From contig NZ_JAZAQF010000059.1 of assembly GCF_043235035.1 (NCBI RefSeq), forward strand, positions 124,001 through 188,000: DNA of 64,000 nucleotides, given 5' to 3'. The number at the start of each line of letters is the position of its first letter. The stretch's first letter is position 1. The position numbers were made by a program, and so were the translations under genes. Positions 50,104 through 57,994 of the stretch are shown in pieces. The notes under the pieces were generated by a model. It was not told where the DNA came from. It did no database searches and saw nothing but the letters and a program-made list of their open reading frames with translations. The DNA is from CACIAM-69d sp001698445. GTDB lineage: Bacteria; Cyanobacteriota; Cyanobacteriia; CACIAM-69d.

Positions 50104-53100
50104 GTGGCTGCTCATCTCAATTGGCTGAATATGCGCGATGTGGCTTGGTTGCTGGGGTGCTCGGGACTCGTGTTCCTGATGCAGCCTGGTTTTATGTGTT
50201 TGGAGTCGGGCATGACCCGATCGAAAAACAGCATTAATGTGGCGGCCAAAAACCTATCAGATTTTGGCATTTCTGCACTGCTCTACTGGTTGTTTGGATT
50301 TGGGGTGATGTTTGGCCCCTCTTGGTGGGGTTGGATGGGCCATGACTACTTTGCCCTATCGGTGGAATCGCAGCCTCAACTGGCAGCTTTCTTAATTTTT
50401 CAACTAATGTTTTGTGGCACTTCCACCACCATTATTTCCGGTGCGGTGGCGGAACGGATGCGGTTTTCGTCTTATCTAATCGTTTGTTTTCTTTGTTCAG
50501 GATTGATCTATCCCCTGTTTGGCCATTGGGCTTGGAAGGGAATGGAAATTGTGGGCGCAAGTCCTGCCGGCCAGGGGGTGGGCTGGTTGCGATCGCTCGG
50601 GTTCTATGACTTTGCGGGTTCCACAGTGGTGCATAGCGTGGGGGGCTGGATTGCCCTAGCCACGCTGTTGGTGGTGGGGCCGCGCTGGGGGCGCTATGAC
50701 GAAGCCACCCGGCAGCAGAAGATCAGCGGGTCAAATTTGCCCTTTTCCATGCTTGGGGCCATGATGCTGTGGCTGGGCTGGTTGGGATTCAATGGCGGCA
50801 GCACCCTAGCCCTCAATGAACATGTCCCGGCGGTGCTGGTGCATACGGTGATTGGGGGCGTGGCGGGAATGCTGGGTGGCGGGGCCCTGGGTTGGTATTA
50901 TCGCCACCGGCCAGATGTGGAATGCCTGATCAACAGTTCCCTGGCGGGCATGGTGGCCGTGACGGCCTGCTGCAATGTGATTACAACCCCGATCGCCCTG
51001 GTGGTGGGGTTCACGGGGGCGGCCGTGGCGTTGGCGGTGGAATGGTGGCTCGATCGCCACAAAATCGATGACGCGGTGGGAGCCGTGCCCATCCATGCGG
51101 GGGCCGGAGTCTGGGGCACACTCTGCGTGGGGTTATTTGGGGACTTGAGCCAAATGCCGGGCGGTTTGGAGCGCCCCCAACAAATTGCCGTGCAACTGTT
51201 GGGCATTGGGATCTGTGCCCTTTGGTCTTTTGGGTTGTCTTACGGGTTGCTGCGTTGGGTCGATCGCCTTCATCCCCTGCGGGTTTCCCTGGCAGAAGAA
51301 CAGATGGGTCTGAACGTGACGGAGCACCAGGTGAAAACGGAGGTTTATGACCTATTTGAGGTGATGGATCGCCACGCTCGCCAGGGAGATTTGCATTTGC
51401 GAGTGCCGGTGGATCCTTTCACGGAGGTGGGCTACGTTGCCGAACGCTACAACCAGGTGATGGATGCCTTGCAGGAAAAGTCCCGGGCGCTGGAGTCCCT
51501 GAATGCGAGCCTGGAAGCCCAGGTGCAGCAGCGGACGGCGGAGTTGGAAACCGCCAACCAGGAACTCCAGCGCCTGAACCGCCTGAAGGATGATTTGCTG
51601 GCAAACACGTCCCATGAACTGCGCACGCCCCTCAACGGCATCATTGGCTTGGCGGAGGCGATGCTTGATGACGATCGGGGAGGATTGAGCGATCGGGAAC
51701 GGTCAAACCTAGACACGATCGCCGCCAGCGGTCACCGTTTGGCCAATTTGGTGAACGATCTGCTGGACTTTTCCAAACTGCAACACCAGACGATCGATCT
51801 GGCCCTGCGCCCCTGCACCTTGGCCGTGGTGGTGGAACAGGTGTTGCAACTGCACTACGACCAAGCGGAGCGTAAGGGCTTGGCGCTGGTGAATGCCATT
51901 GATTTGGCTTTGCCGCCTGTGTTGGCGGACTTCAACCGGCTGCAACAGATTTTGCACAACCTGGTTAGCAATGCGCTCAAGTTCACCCAAAGCGGTGAGG
52001 TGATTGTTCATGCTCGCCGTTGGCAACCGGACGCGGAACTGTTGAATCAGTTGCATCAGTTGCATCAGCCGCCTTCTGTCGATCCTGCCAACTCCCTAGA
52101 TCCTCAACTGGGGGATCAGCAATTGGGTCAACAATTGGATCAATTAACGGGGGTGGTGATGCCCTCAAGCGTGATCGGGCAGGGTGCTCTGTTCGATCGC
52201 CCCGGATTGGATCCAGCAGAGTCTGGGCAGTTTGAGCGGGGGCATCCTTCCGAGTCATCCCCGGAAACGGTTCCCAAACAGTGGCTGGCCATTTCCGTCA
52301 GTGATACGGGCATTGGTATTCCCACAGAGGCGATCGAGCGCATTTTTGAATCCTTTGAACAGGCCGATCGCTCCACGGCCCGGGAATATGGCGGCACGGG
52401 GTTGGGGTTGGCCATTGTGCGGCAACTGGTGGAACTGCATGGGGGCAAAATTTGGGTGGAGTCCCGTCCCGAAGTGGGATCCATCTTTACGCTGACCTTG
52501 CCGGTGGCCCTGGAAGCGCCAGCCCTCACCTACGAAATGCCCAGCTTCCGGCGATCGCCCATGATGTTGCGCAAGCCCGCCACGGCCAATCCCAAGCCAG
52601 CCCCCGAAGCCCCGATCGAGCCGGAACCGATTACCCTAGCTCCGGCCACCGTGGAGGGCGATCGTCTCCTAGAAGCCCTCAGCCAGCGGGACACGGAACA
52701 GCTCTTGGCCAAGGCCAGCGCCGCCCGCACCGAACCCAATCAACGGTTCAAAATCCTGATGGTGGATGATGAGCCGGTGAATCTTCAGGTGCTGGAAAAT
52801 TTCCTGTCCCAGGAGGAGTATGAAATCGTGACCGCTGACAACGGCCCCGCCGCCCTGGCCGTGTTGGAGCAAGGGTTTCAGCCCGATGTGGTGTTGGTGG
52901 ATGTGATGATGCCGAAAATGACCGGCTATGAGCTGACCCAGCAGTTACGATCGCGCTATCCCGCCCACAAGCTGCCGATTTTGATGCTCACGGCCAAAAA
53001 CCAGGTGGAAGACTTGGTGCAAGGTCTCGACTCCGGAGCCAATGACTACCTCACGAAACCCGTTTCCAAGAAGGAGTTGCTGGCTCGTCTGAAAACCCAT

Positions 53101-53949
53101 CTGCAACTGTCCCACATCAACATTGCCTATGGGCGGTTTGTGCCCCACGAGTTCCTGCGTCTGCTGAATAAACAGAGCATTTTGGAGGTGGAACTGGGCG
53201 ACCAAGTGGAACGGCAGATGTCGGTCTTGTTTTCCGACATTCGATCGTTCACCACCATCACGGAAAACCTATTACCGGCCGAGAGCTTCCGATTCATTAA
53301 CCGCTATTTGGCCCACATGGAACCGGCTATTCAGCAAAATGGCGGCTTCATTGACAAATTCATTGGCGATGCGGTGATGGCGCTGTTTCCGGAATCGGCT
53401 GATGATGCGGTGGCTTCCGCGATCGAAATGCGGCGAAATTTGGAAATCTTTAACCGCGAACGACAACAGGCGGGCGAAGTGCCGATCGAAATTGGCATTG
53501 GCATCAACACCGGCCAAATGCGATTGGGAACGGTGGGCGGCAAAAATCGGATGGATGGAACTGCCATCAGTGACGCGGTTAACTTGGCGGCCCGGCTGGA
53601 AACCCTGACCAAGCGCTACCAAAGCAGCGTCCTGATTTCCCACCACACGATCGCCCAGATGGAGGATCCAACGCGCTATCACCTGCGGTTTATCGATCGA
53701 TTACAAGTGACAGGCAAATCTCGGCCCGTGGCGGTGTTTGAGGCGATCGATGGCGATCCGTCACCCATTCGTGACCAAAAACTCTCCACCATGGCCCATT
53801 TTGAGGAAGGCACTTGGCTCTATCACCGGCAAGAGTTCAAGTCGGCGGCCGTTTGTTTTGAAGAATGTTTGCGGCAATTTCCGGGCGATCGGGTGGCTCA
53901 AATCTATCTAGAGCGATCGGTTCATGCGGCCCTGCCCACCACGGATTAG
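50104..53949 (+). CDS. ammonium transporter-histidine kinase-receiver-adenylate cyclase fusion
   Basis: A 1281-residue probable ammonium receptor. Residues 10-395 form a complete Amt domain with eleven hydrophobic helices. It keeps the twin histidines His177 (VVHSVGGW) and His331 (PIHAGAGVWG) and the gate residues Phe103 and Phe229-x3-Ser233. A cytosolic linker (400-490) leads to HisKA with His504 (NTSHELRTPL), then an ATPase with N-box 619-628, DTGIG at 734 and GGTGLGLA at 763, interrupted by a Gln/Pro-rich insert (645-725). The receiver (883-1000) has Asp933 and Lys985. A class III cyclase (1038-1215) has metal ligands Asp1045 and Asp1089, adenine-type Lys1085/Asp1157 and Asn1160/Arg1164. 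A TPR-like tail ends it. Start GTG 50104; ATG 50131 is possible. Ammonium sensing to cAMP is inference from architecture. Confidence 0.9.
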   Translation: MAAHLNWLNMRDVAWLLGCSGLVFLMQPGFMCLESGMTRSKNSINVAAKNLSDFGISALLYWLFGFGVMFGPSWWGWMGHDYFALSVESQPQLAAFLIFQLMFCGTSTTIISGAVAERMRFSSYLIVCFLCSGLIYPLFGHWAWKGMEIVGASPAGQGVGWLRSLGFYDFAGSTVVHSVGGWIALATLLVVGPRWGRYDEATRQQKISGSNLPFSMLGAMMLWLGWLGFNGGSTLALNEHVPAVLVHTVIGGVAGMLGGGALGWYYRHRPDVECLINSSLAGMVAVTACCNVITTPIALVVGFTGAAVALAVEWWLDRHKIDDAVGAVPIHAGAGVWGTLCVGLFGDLSQMPGGLERPQQIAVQLLGIGICALWSFGLSYGLLRWVDRLHPLRVSLAEEQMGLNVTEHQVKTEVYDLFEVMDRHARQGDLHLRVPVDPFTEVGYVAERYNQVMDALQEKSRALESLNASLEAQVQQRTAELETANQELQRLNRLKDDLLANTSHELRTPLNGIIGLAEAMLDDDRGGLSDRERSNLDTIAASGHRLANLVNDLLDFSKLQHQTIDLALRPCTLAVVVEQVLQLHYDQAERKGLALVNAIDLALPPVLADFNRLQQILHNLVSNALKFTQSGEVIVHARRWQPDAELLNQLHQLHQPPSVDPANSLDPQLGDQQLGQQLDQLTGVVMPSSVIGQGALFDRPGLDPAESGQFERGHPSESSPETVPKQWLAISVSDTGIGIPTEAIERIFESFEQADRSTAREYGGTGLGLAIVRQLVELHGGKIWVESRPEVGSIFTLTLPVALEAPALTYEMPSFRRSPMMLRKPATANPKPAPEAPIEPEPITLAPATVEGDRLLEALSQRDTEQLLAKASAARTEPNQRFKILMVDDEPVNLQVLENFLSQEEYEIVTADNGPAALAVLEQGFQPDVVLVDVMMPKMTGYELTQQLRSRYPAHKLPILMLTAKNQVEDLVQGLDSGANDYLTKPVSKKELLARLKTHLQLSHINIAYGRFVPHEFLRLLNKQSILEVELGDQVERQMSVLFSDIRSFTTITENLLPAESFRFINRYLAHMEPAIQQNGGFIDKFIGDAVMALFPESADDAVASAIEMRRNLEIFNRERQQAGEVPIEIGIGINTGQMRLGTVGGKNRMDGTAISDAVNLAARLETLTKRYQSSVLISHHTIAQMEDPTRYHLRFIDRLQVTGKSRPVAVFEAIDGDPSPIRDQKLSTMAHFEEGTWLYHRQEFKSAAVCFEECLRQFPGDRVAQIYLERSVHAALPTTD

Positions 53950-53954
53950 GAAAT

Positions 53955-54015
53955 CGCTCGGTCAAAAATTACTCGCTTGATCAAGAATCACTCGCTCGAT
54001 CGATCGTTGCCTCGA
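53955..54015. repeat. 19-bp imperfect tandem repeat
   Basis: Three units of the type TCGCTCGATCAAGAATCAC begin at about 53955, 53974 and 53993, the last merging into HIP1-like GATCGATCG. They lie just after the Amt-cyclase stop codon. Confidence 0.6.
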
Positions 54016-54102
54016 TCGTCGTGCCGGGAAGCTGAGCGGCCTATCGGTAGCTCCTGGAATCAAACGAAAACGGTTGATTTTTCATGTCCCGATCATCGTA
54101 CC

Positions 54103-54120
54103 AAGGGGCTGAAGCCCCTT
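54103..54120. terminator. AAGGGGC/GCCCCTT palindrome between the Amt-cyclase gene and ccaA
   Basis: AAGGGGC at 54103-54109 and GCCCCTT at 54114-54120 with loop TGAA. It is the same stem as the palindrome at 48177-48194 and lies between two convergent genes, as expected for a shared terminator made from a dispersed repeat. Confidence 0.55.
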
Positions 54121-54177
54121 ACCTCTCGCGGTTTTGTCACGGTGGAATCAGGGTTACGGGCGATTTGACAGCGGGCC

Positions 54178-54903
54178 CTAGCGTGCGCCGCGATAAATTC
54201 GCTCCGACTGCTCCGGCGGCAACCAGGCACAGGCTTGGGCTTGGCGCTGGGGCAAGGTCAGGGCCGGCGTGGGTCGGTTCCAGGCACTTTCCGGCTCCAC
54301 ATATTCCTGGGTTTGGGGGTCGTAGGCATAAATTCGACCCGTTTCGATTTCATAAACCCAAGCATGGAGCCGCAAGCTGCCCTGGTTCAGCTTGGCTCGC
54401 ACACAGGGATAGGTGCGCAGGTTGTCAATTTGGGTGAGCACGTTTTCGGCCACCGCAATTTCCAGCAAATCTTCACCACTACAGGGGCTGTAGTTTTGCA
54501 AAACCACCTGGCGCGTTGCTTCCGCATGTTCCAGCCAACGGCTGACCAAGGGCATTTTGTCTTCCAGCTCTTTGATTTTGAGTAGGCCTTTCATGGCCCC
54601 GCAGTGGGAATGGCCGCAAACAACAATTTCACTCACCCCCAAGGCTTCGATCGCATACTCGATCGTGGCTCCTTCACCGCCATTGGCCGCGCCATAGGGG
54701 GGGATGATGTTGCCGGCATTGCGGATCACGAAAATTTCGCCGGGATCCGACTGGGTAATCAGTTCCGGGTCAACGCGGGAGTCAGAACAGGAGATGAAGA
54801 GGACACGCGGTTTCTGCCCATGGGCCAGCTCTTCAAACAGCTTTTGATGGGAAGCGAAGTAATCTTGCTGAAACTGCCGCAAGCCTTTAATCAATTTATG
54901 CAT
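54178..54903 (-). CDS. ccaA: beta-carbonic anhydrase, carboxysomal CcaA type
   Basis: Interconverts bicarbonate and CO2, in the carboxysome supplying Rubisco. The 241-residue protein has the zinc site Cys39-x-Asp41-x-Arg43 (ISCSDSRVD), His98 and Cys101 (VCGHSHCGAM), plus IRNAGNIIPPYGAANGGEGA at 60-79. It matches the CcaA/IcfA family over its full length and ends in EQSERIYRGAR. That is almost identical to the C-terminal end that in CcaA proteins binds the scaffold CcmM. The linker before this tail is shorter than in the Synechocystis enzyme as I remember it (about 274 residues). Start ATG 54903. It is convergent with the Amt-cyclase gene and not near other carboxysome genes. Confidence 0.92.
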   Translation of the reverse strand: MHKLIKGLRQFQQDYFASHQKLFEELAHGQKPRVLFISCSDSRVDPELITQSDPGEIFVIRNAGNIIPPYGAANGGEGATIEYAIEALGVSEIVVCGHSHCGAMKGLLKIKELEDKMPLVSRWLEHAEATRQVVLQNYSPCSGEDLLEIAVAENVLTQIDNLRTYPCVRAKLNQGSLRLHAWVYEIETGRIYAYDPQTQEYVEPESAWNRPTPALTLPQRQAQACAWLPPEQSERIYRGAR

Positions 54904-54982
54904 GGCGTTCTGTGCATGGCCTGGTTACCCGTGGCCTGGTCGTTGCCCGTCTGGCTGGTGAGTTGGTGAATATCTTACGGCC

Positions 54983-56164
54983 TTAGGGGCGCTGGTCGTC
55001 GGTGGTGGCGGGTGCTTCGCGCCGGTTGGTGCTGCGGGCCCGATCGGGCGACTCCGCCGGGCGATTGGCGGGCGCAGCGCTGCTGGGCGGTTTGCGATCG
55101 GCCGGTGAGGCCTTGGGCGTGGGGGAAGGGCGATCGCCCGGAGTTGTCATGTTTTGGTTGTTGGAGTCGGTCGATCGCTGGGCCCCGGCCCGGTTTTCTT
55201 CGGTGGGCCGGGGTGTGACAGTTAACCCCGCTGCGCCCGATCGCGACAGTTGCAAGAAGGAATCGAGGGCCGCACGCCAAACCAAATAGCCCCGATCGCT
55301 CAGGTGCAGGCCGTCAGTGGTGAGGTCTGGGTGCAGATTGCCCTGCGGATCGGTAAACATCGGAAACAAATCCAAGAAGCCCACCCGTTCATCCCGGGCC
55401 ACCTGGTTCAACCGGCGGTTAATCCGCTTGATTCGATCGAGCGTGGCCTGTTGCAAGCGGGCTCGACCTTCCCAAGTGGAACTGGCCCCGCGATGGGGCA
55501 ACAGGCTTTGCAACACAATTCGTGAATTTGGGTGGGCCCGGCGCAATTCCTGGGTAATGGCCCGGTGATTTTCCACGATCGTGTCATCACTGACCCCTTG
55601 CATCAGATCATTAATCCCGATCGCCACAAAAATCACCTCCGGTTGCAGACGCGCCAACCCATCCAAGCGCTGCAACAACAACCGGGTCGTATCCCCAGAG
55701 ATGCCCTGATTCAGCCAAGTGGTTCCCGCCGGCAACAGACGGGACGGAAAGGCCAGGGTTAAGGAATCGCCCACCAACACCGCCAACCGGGCGGGCCGTC
55801 GCAGGGCCATCGCATTGGCCTCCTGCCGCCGCCGAGCCACCCATCCTTCATAACTGGTGGCCGTGACGGGCGATCGCTTAGGAGTGGTAACCGTTGCCGC
55901 CACAGCCCTGGTGGGCGATCGCTCCAAAGACTCTTGGGTTTGCTGAATCTGGTCAATCGCTTGGGCAATGGCCTTGGCCGCCGCACGATCCAGACCCGTG
56001 ACGACCACCAAAAGGGCCACAGCTAACAGTCCATTGCCCCATAAAGACCATTTGACCCACCAAGGAGCGCGGGGCTTAGACGGTGAGAAGCCACTCGATC
56101 GGCGTGACCAGCCAATCGAGCGGCCAAAAATTCCTGTTCGTCGAGCACGCGATCGAGAAAACAC
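54983..56164 (-). CDS. membrane-anchored SGNH/GDSL hydrolase
   Basis: A 393-residue esterase-like protein. A basic N-terminus and one transmembrane segment (about 36-58) place the enzyme in the periplasm. The SGNH blocks are complete: block I with Ser134 (VLVGDSLTLAF), block II Gly in LNQGISGDTT, block III Asn in GINDL, and block V Asp/His in TTDGLHLSDRGY. After residue about 310 the C-terminus is a disordered Pro/Ser/Arg-rich tail. Such proteins deacetylate or de-esterify glycans or lipids; the substrate is not evident. The start is GTG 56164, the only good start before the membrane segment. It may share a transcript with ccaA, whose start is 79 bases downstream. Confidence 0.86.
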   Translation of the reverse strand: MFSRSRARRTGIFGRSIGWSRRSSGFSPSKPRAPWWVKWSLWGNGLLAVALLVVVTGLDRAAAKAIAQAIDQIQQTQESLERSPTRAVAATVTTPKRSPVTATSYEGWVARRRQEANAMALRRPARLAVLVGDSLTLAFPSRLLPAGTTWLNQGISGDTTRLLLQRLDGLARLQPEVIFVAIGINDLMQGVSDDTIVENHRAITQELRRAHPNSRIVLQSLLPHRGASSTWEGRARLQQATLDRIKRINRRLNQVARDERVGFLDLFPMFTDPQGNLHPDLTTDGLHLSDRGYLVWRAALDSFLQLSRSGAAGLTVTPRPTEENRAGAQRSTDSNNQNMTTPGDRPSPTPKASPADRKPPSSAAPANRPAESPDRARSTNRREAPATTDDQRP

Positions 56165-56449
56165 GATTTGCCCTGAAACGTTGTGGTGACGCTACCTTGG
56201 TGCAAGCCAACTCGCCCCAACCGGCTTAGTTGACCTTGCATCCATCGCCAAAAGACCAATTCACTAAGAACTCTAGCGAACTTTGGCCGCAAAAAAAACA
56301 TCCCCAAACACAAAAGAGGGCGATCGCCCCCTCCTGTGTCATTGAACACCTGTGGTAATCAGTTGTAGCCGGACTCGGCTAACAGCTAAAGTCGGGAAAA
56401 CCATGAAAATCATCGCTACCCGACCCAACCCTAGCATCGAGGCTTTTCC

Positions 56450-57994
56450 CTAGGATGCGGTTTGATCCGAAACACCCATTGCCGCCGTACCCGTGGGGCC
56501 GATCGAGGTGTTGTCCTTCACAAAGCCACTGTAGGCTTCCATCCCGTGCTCGCCGATATCGAGGCCGATTGCTTCTTCCTCGGGCGAAACCCGAATGCCA
56601 CCAAAAGTATTCAAGGCATACCAGAAGATGGTGGACAGCAACACCGTCACCCCACCAGTAATGGCAACACCCAGGAATTGCACACCCAACTGGGTCAAAC
56701 CACCACCATAGAACAGGCCCAAACCAGCCGCATCCGCGCCCGTTGCATCCTTGCCAATGCTGAACAGGCCGACCGCCAGCGTGCCCCAAACACCGCAGAC
56801 CAAGTGCACCGACGTGGCACCCACCGGGTCATCCACCTTCAACACCGAGTCAAAGAAGCCCACCGACAGCACCACCAGAATCCCGGCAATGCCACCAATC
56901 AACACAGAACCGGTGTAGTCAACCACGTTGCAACCAGCCGTGATGCCCACCAAGCCAGCCAGGATGCCGTTGATCACCATCGACAGATCCGGCTTGCCCG
57001 ACAACCACCAGGACGTGAACGTGGCGGTTACGCCACCCGCTGCTGCGGCCAAGTTGGTGGTCACGGCAATGTAAGGCACTGCCGCATTCACAGCCAGAGT
57101 CGAAGCTCCATTAAACCCAAACCAGCAAACCCACAGAATCAAGCAGCCCAACGTGGCAATGCTCATGTTGTGGCCAGGGATGGCGCGGGGTTGGCCGTTG
57201 TCATATTTACCCATCCGGGGCCCCAGGATCGAAGCACCCATCAGCGCGGCCCAACCACCCACGGAGTGTACCGCCGTTGAACCAGCGAAGTCGCGGAAGC
57301 CCATATTGAACAGCCAACCACCCGTGCCGCTCCAAATCCAACGGCCTGTGATGGCGTAGGACACCCCAACCAGCAGCAAGCTAAAGATCAAGAAGTCCAC
57401 GAACTTCACCCGCTCAGCCACCGCACCGGACACGATCGTGGCGGCGGTGCCCGCAAAGGCAACTTGGAAGAGGAAGTGCAGCGAGACCGGCAGCCCCGTT
57501 GCTTCAATGCCATAGGTTTCGGGCGTTCCCGACAGGAAGAAGCCCGTTGTGCCAATCACGTTATTGCCTTGGGCAAACATGAAGCCATAGCCCAAAGCCC
57601 AGAATGCCAAGGTGGCCAGGGCAAATACAATCAGGTTCTTGGTCAGAACGTTAACGGCGTTCTTCTGACGACAGAAGCCCGTTTCCAACATGCAGAAGCC
57701 CGCGTTCATGAAGATCACGAGGATGGCTCCCACTAGAACCCAGGTCATGTTCAGCAGGCCCTGAACGTCTTCGGGCTTGATGGGTTCGGCGGCATGGGCA
57801 GCCAGGTTCCAGGTGGCCACAATCACAGCGGCCAAAGGAATGCAGGCTAACCAACCGAGGGAGGTGCGGCGACCAAATACGTCGTGAAAGAACGATCGCC
57901 CGGCACGCAGGATCTGGTCAATGGATCGATCGGTGCCCTCGTTAAGGGAGCGCGAATGCCCCTTACGGCGACCCGAGAACTTGAGCCTAGCCAT
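56450..57994 (-). CDS. amt: ammonium transporter
   Basis: Ammonium channel/transporter of the Amt/Rh family used under nitrogen limitation. The 514-residue protein has a 65-residue N-terminal extension ending in a hydrophobic segment and AAHAAE, which looks like a signal sequence. Eleven helices follow with both pore histidines (STAVHSVGGW and TSVHLVCGVWG), plus FAGTAATIVSGAVAER. The C-terminal cytosolic region PEEEAIGLDIGEHGMEAY is the segment that PII proteins bind and is close in sequence to the linker of the Amt-cyclase fusion (AEEQMGLNVTEHQV). This is the ordinary transporter; the fusion 2.5 kb away is its sensory relative. Start ATG 57994. A candidate NtcA box lies 370 bases upstream. 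Confidence 0.95.
   Translation of the reverse strand: MARLKFSGRRKGHSRSLNEGTDRSIDQILRAGRSFFHDVFGRRTSLGWLACIPLAAVIVATWNLAAHAAEPIKPEDVQGLLNMTWVLVGAILVIFMNAGFCMLETGFCRQKNAVNVLTKNLIVFALATLAFWALGYGFMFAQGNNVIGTTGFFLSGTPETYGIEATGLPVSLHFLFQVAFAGTAATIVSGAVAERVKFVDFLIFSLLLVGVSYAITGRWIWSGTGGWLFNMGFRDFAGSTAVHSVGGWAALMGASILGPRMGKYDNGQPRAIPGHNMSIATLGCLILWVCWFGFNGASTLAVNAAVPYIAVTTNLAAAAGGVTATFTSWWLSGKPDLSMVINGILAGLVGITAGCNVVDYTGSVLIGGIAGILVVLSVGFFDSVLKVDDPVGATSVHLVCGVWGTLAVGLFSIGKDATGADAAGLGLFYGGGLTQLGVQFLGVAITGGVTVLLSTIFWYALNTFGGIRVSPEEEAIGLDIGEHGMEAYSGFVKDNTSIGPTGTAAMGVSDQTAS

Noticed and set aside
56462..57280. A 272-codon open frame on the + strand inside amt.
   Set aside because: Antisense shadow of the ammonium transporter gene; no motif and no ribosome binding site.
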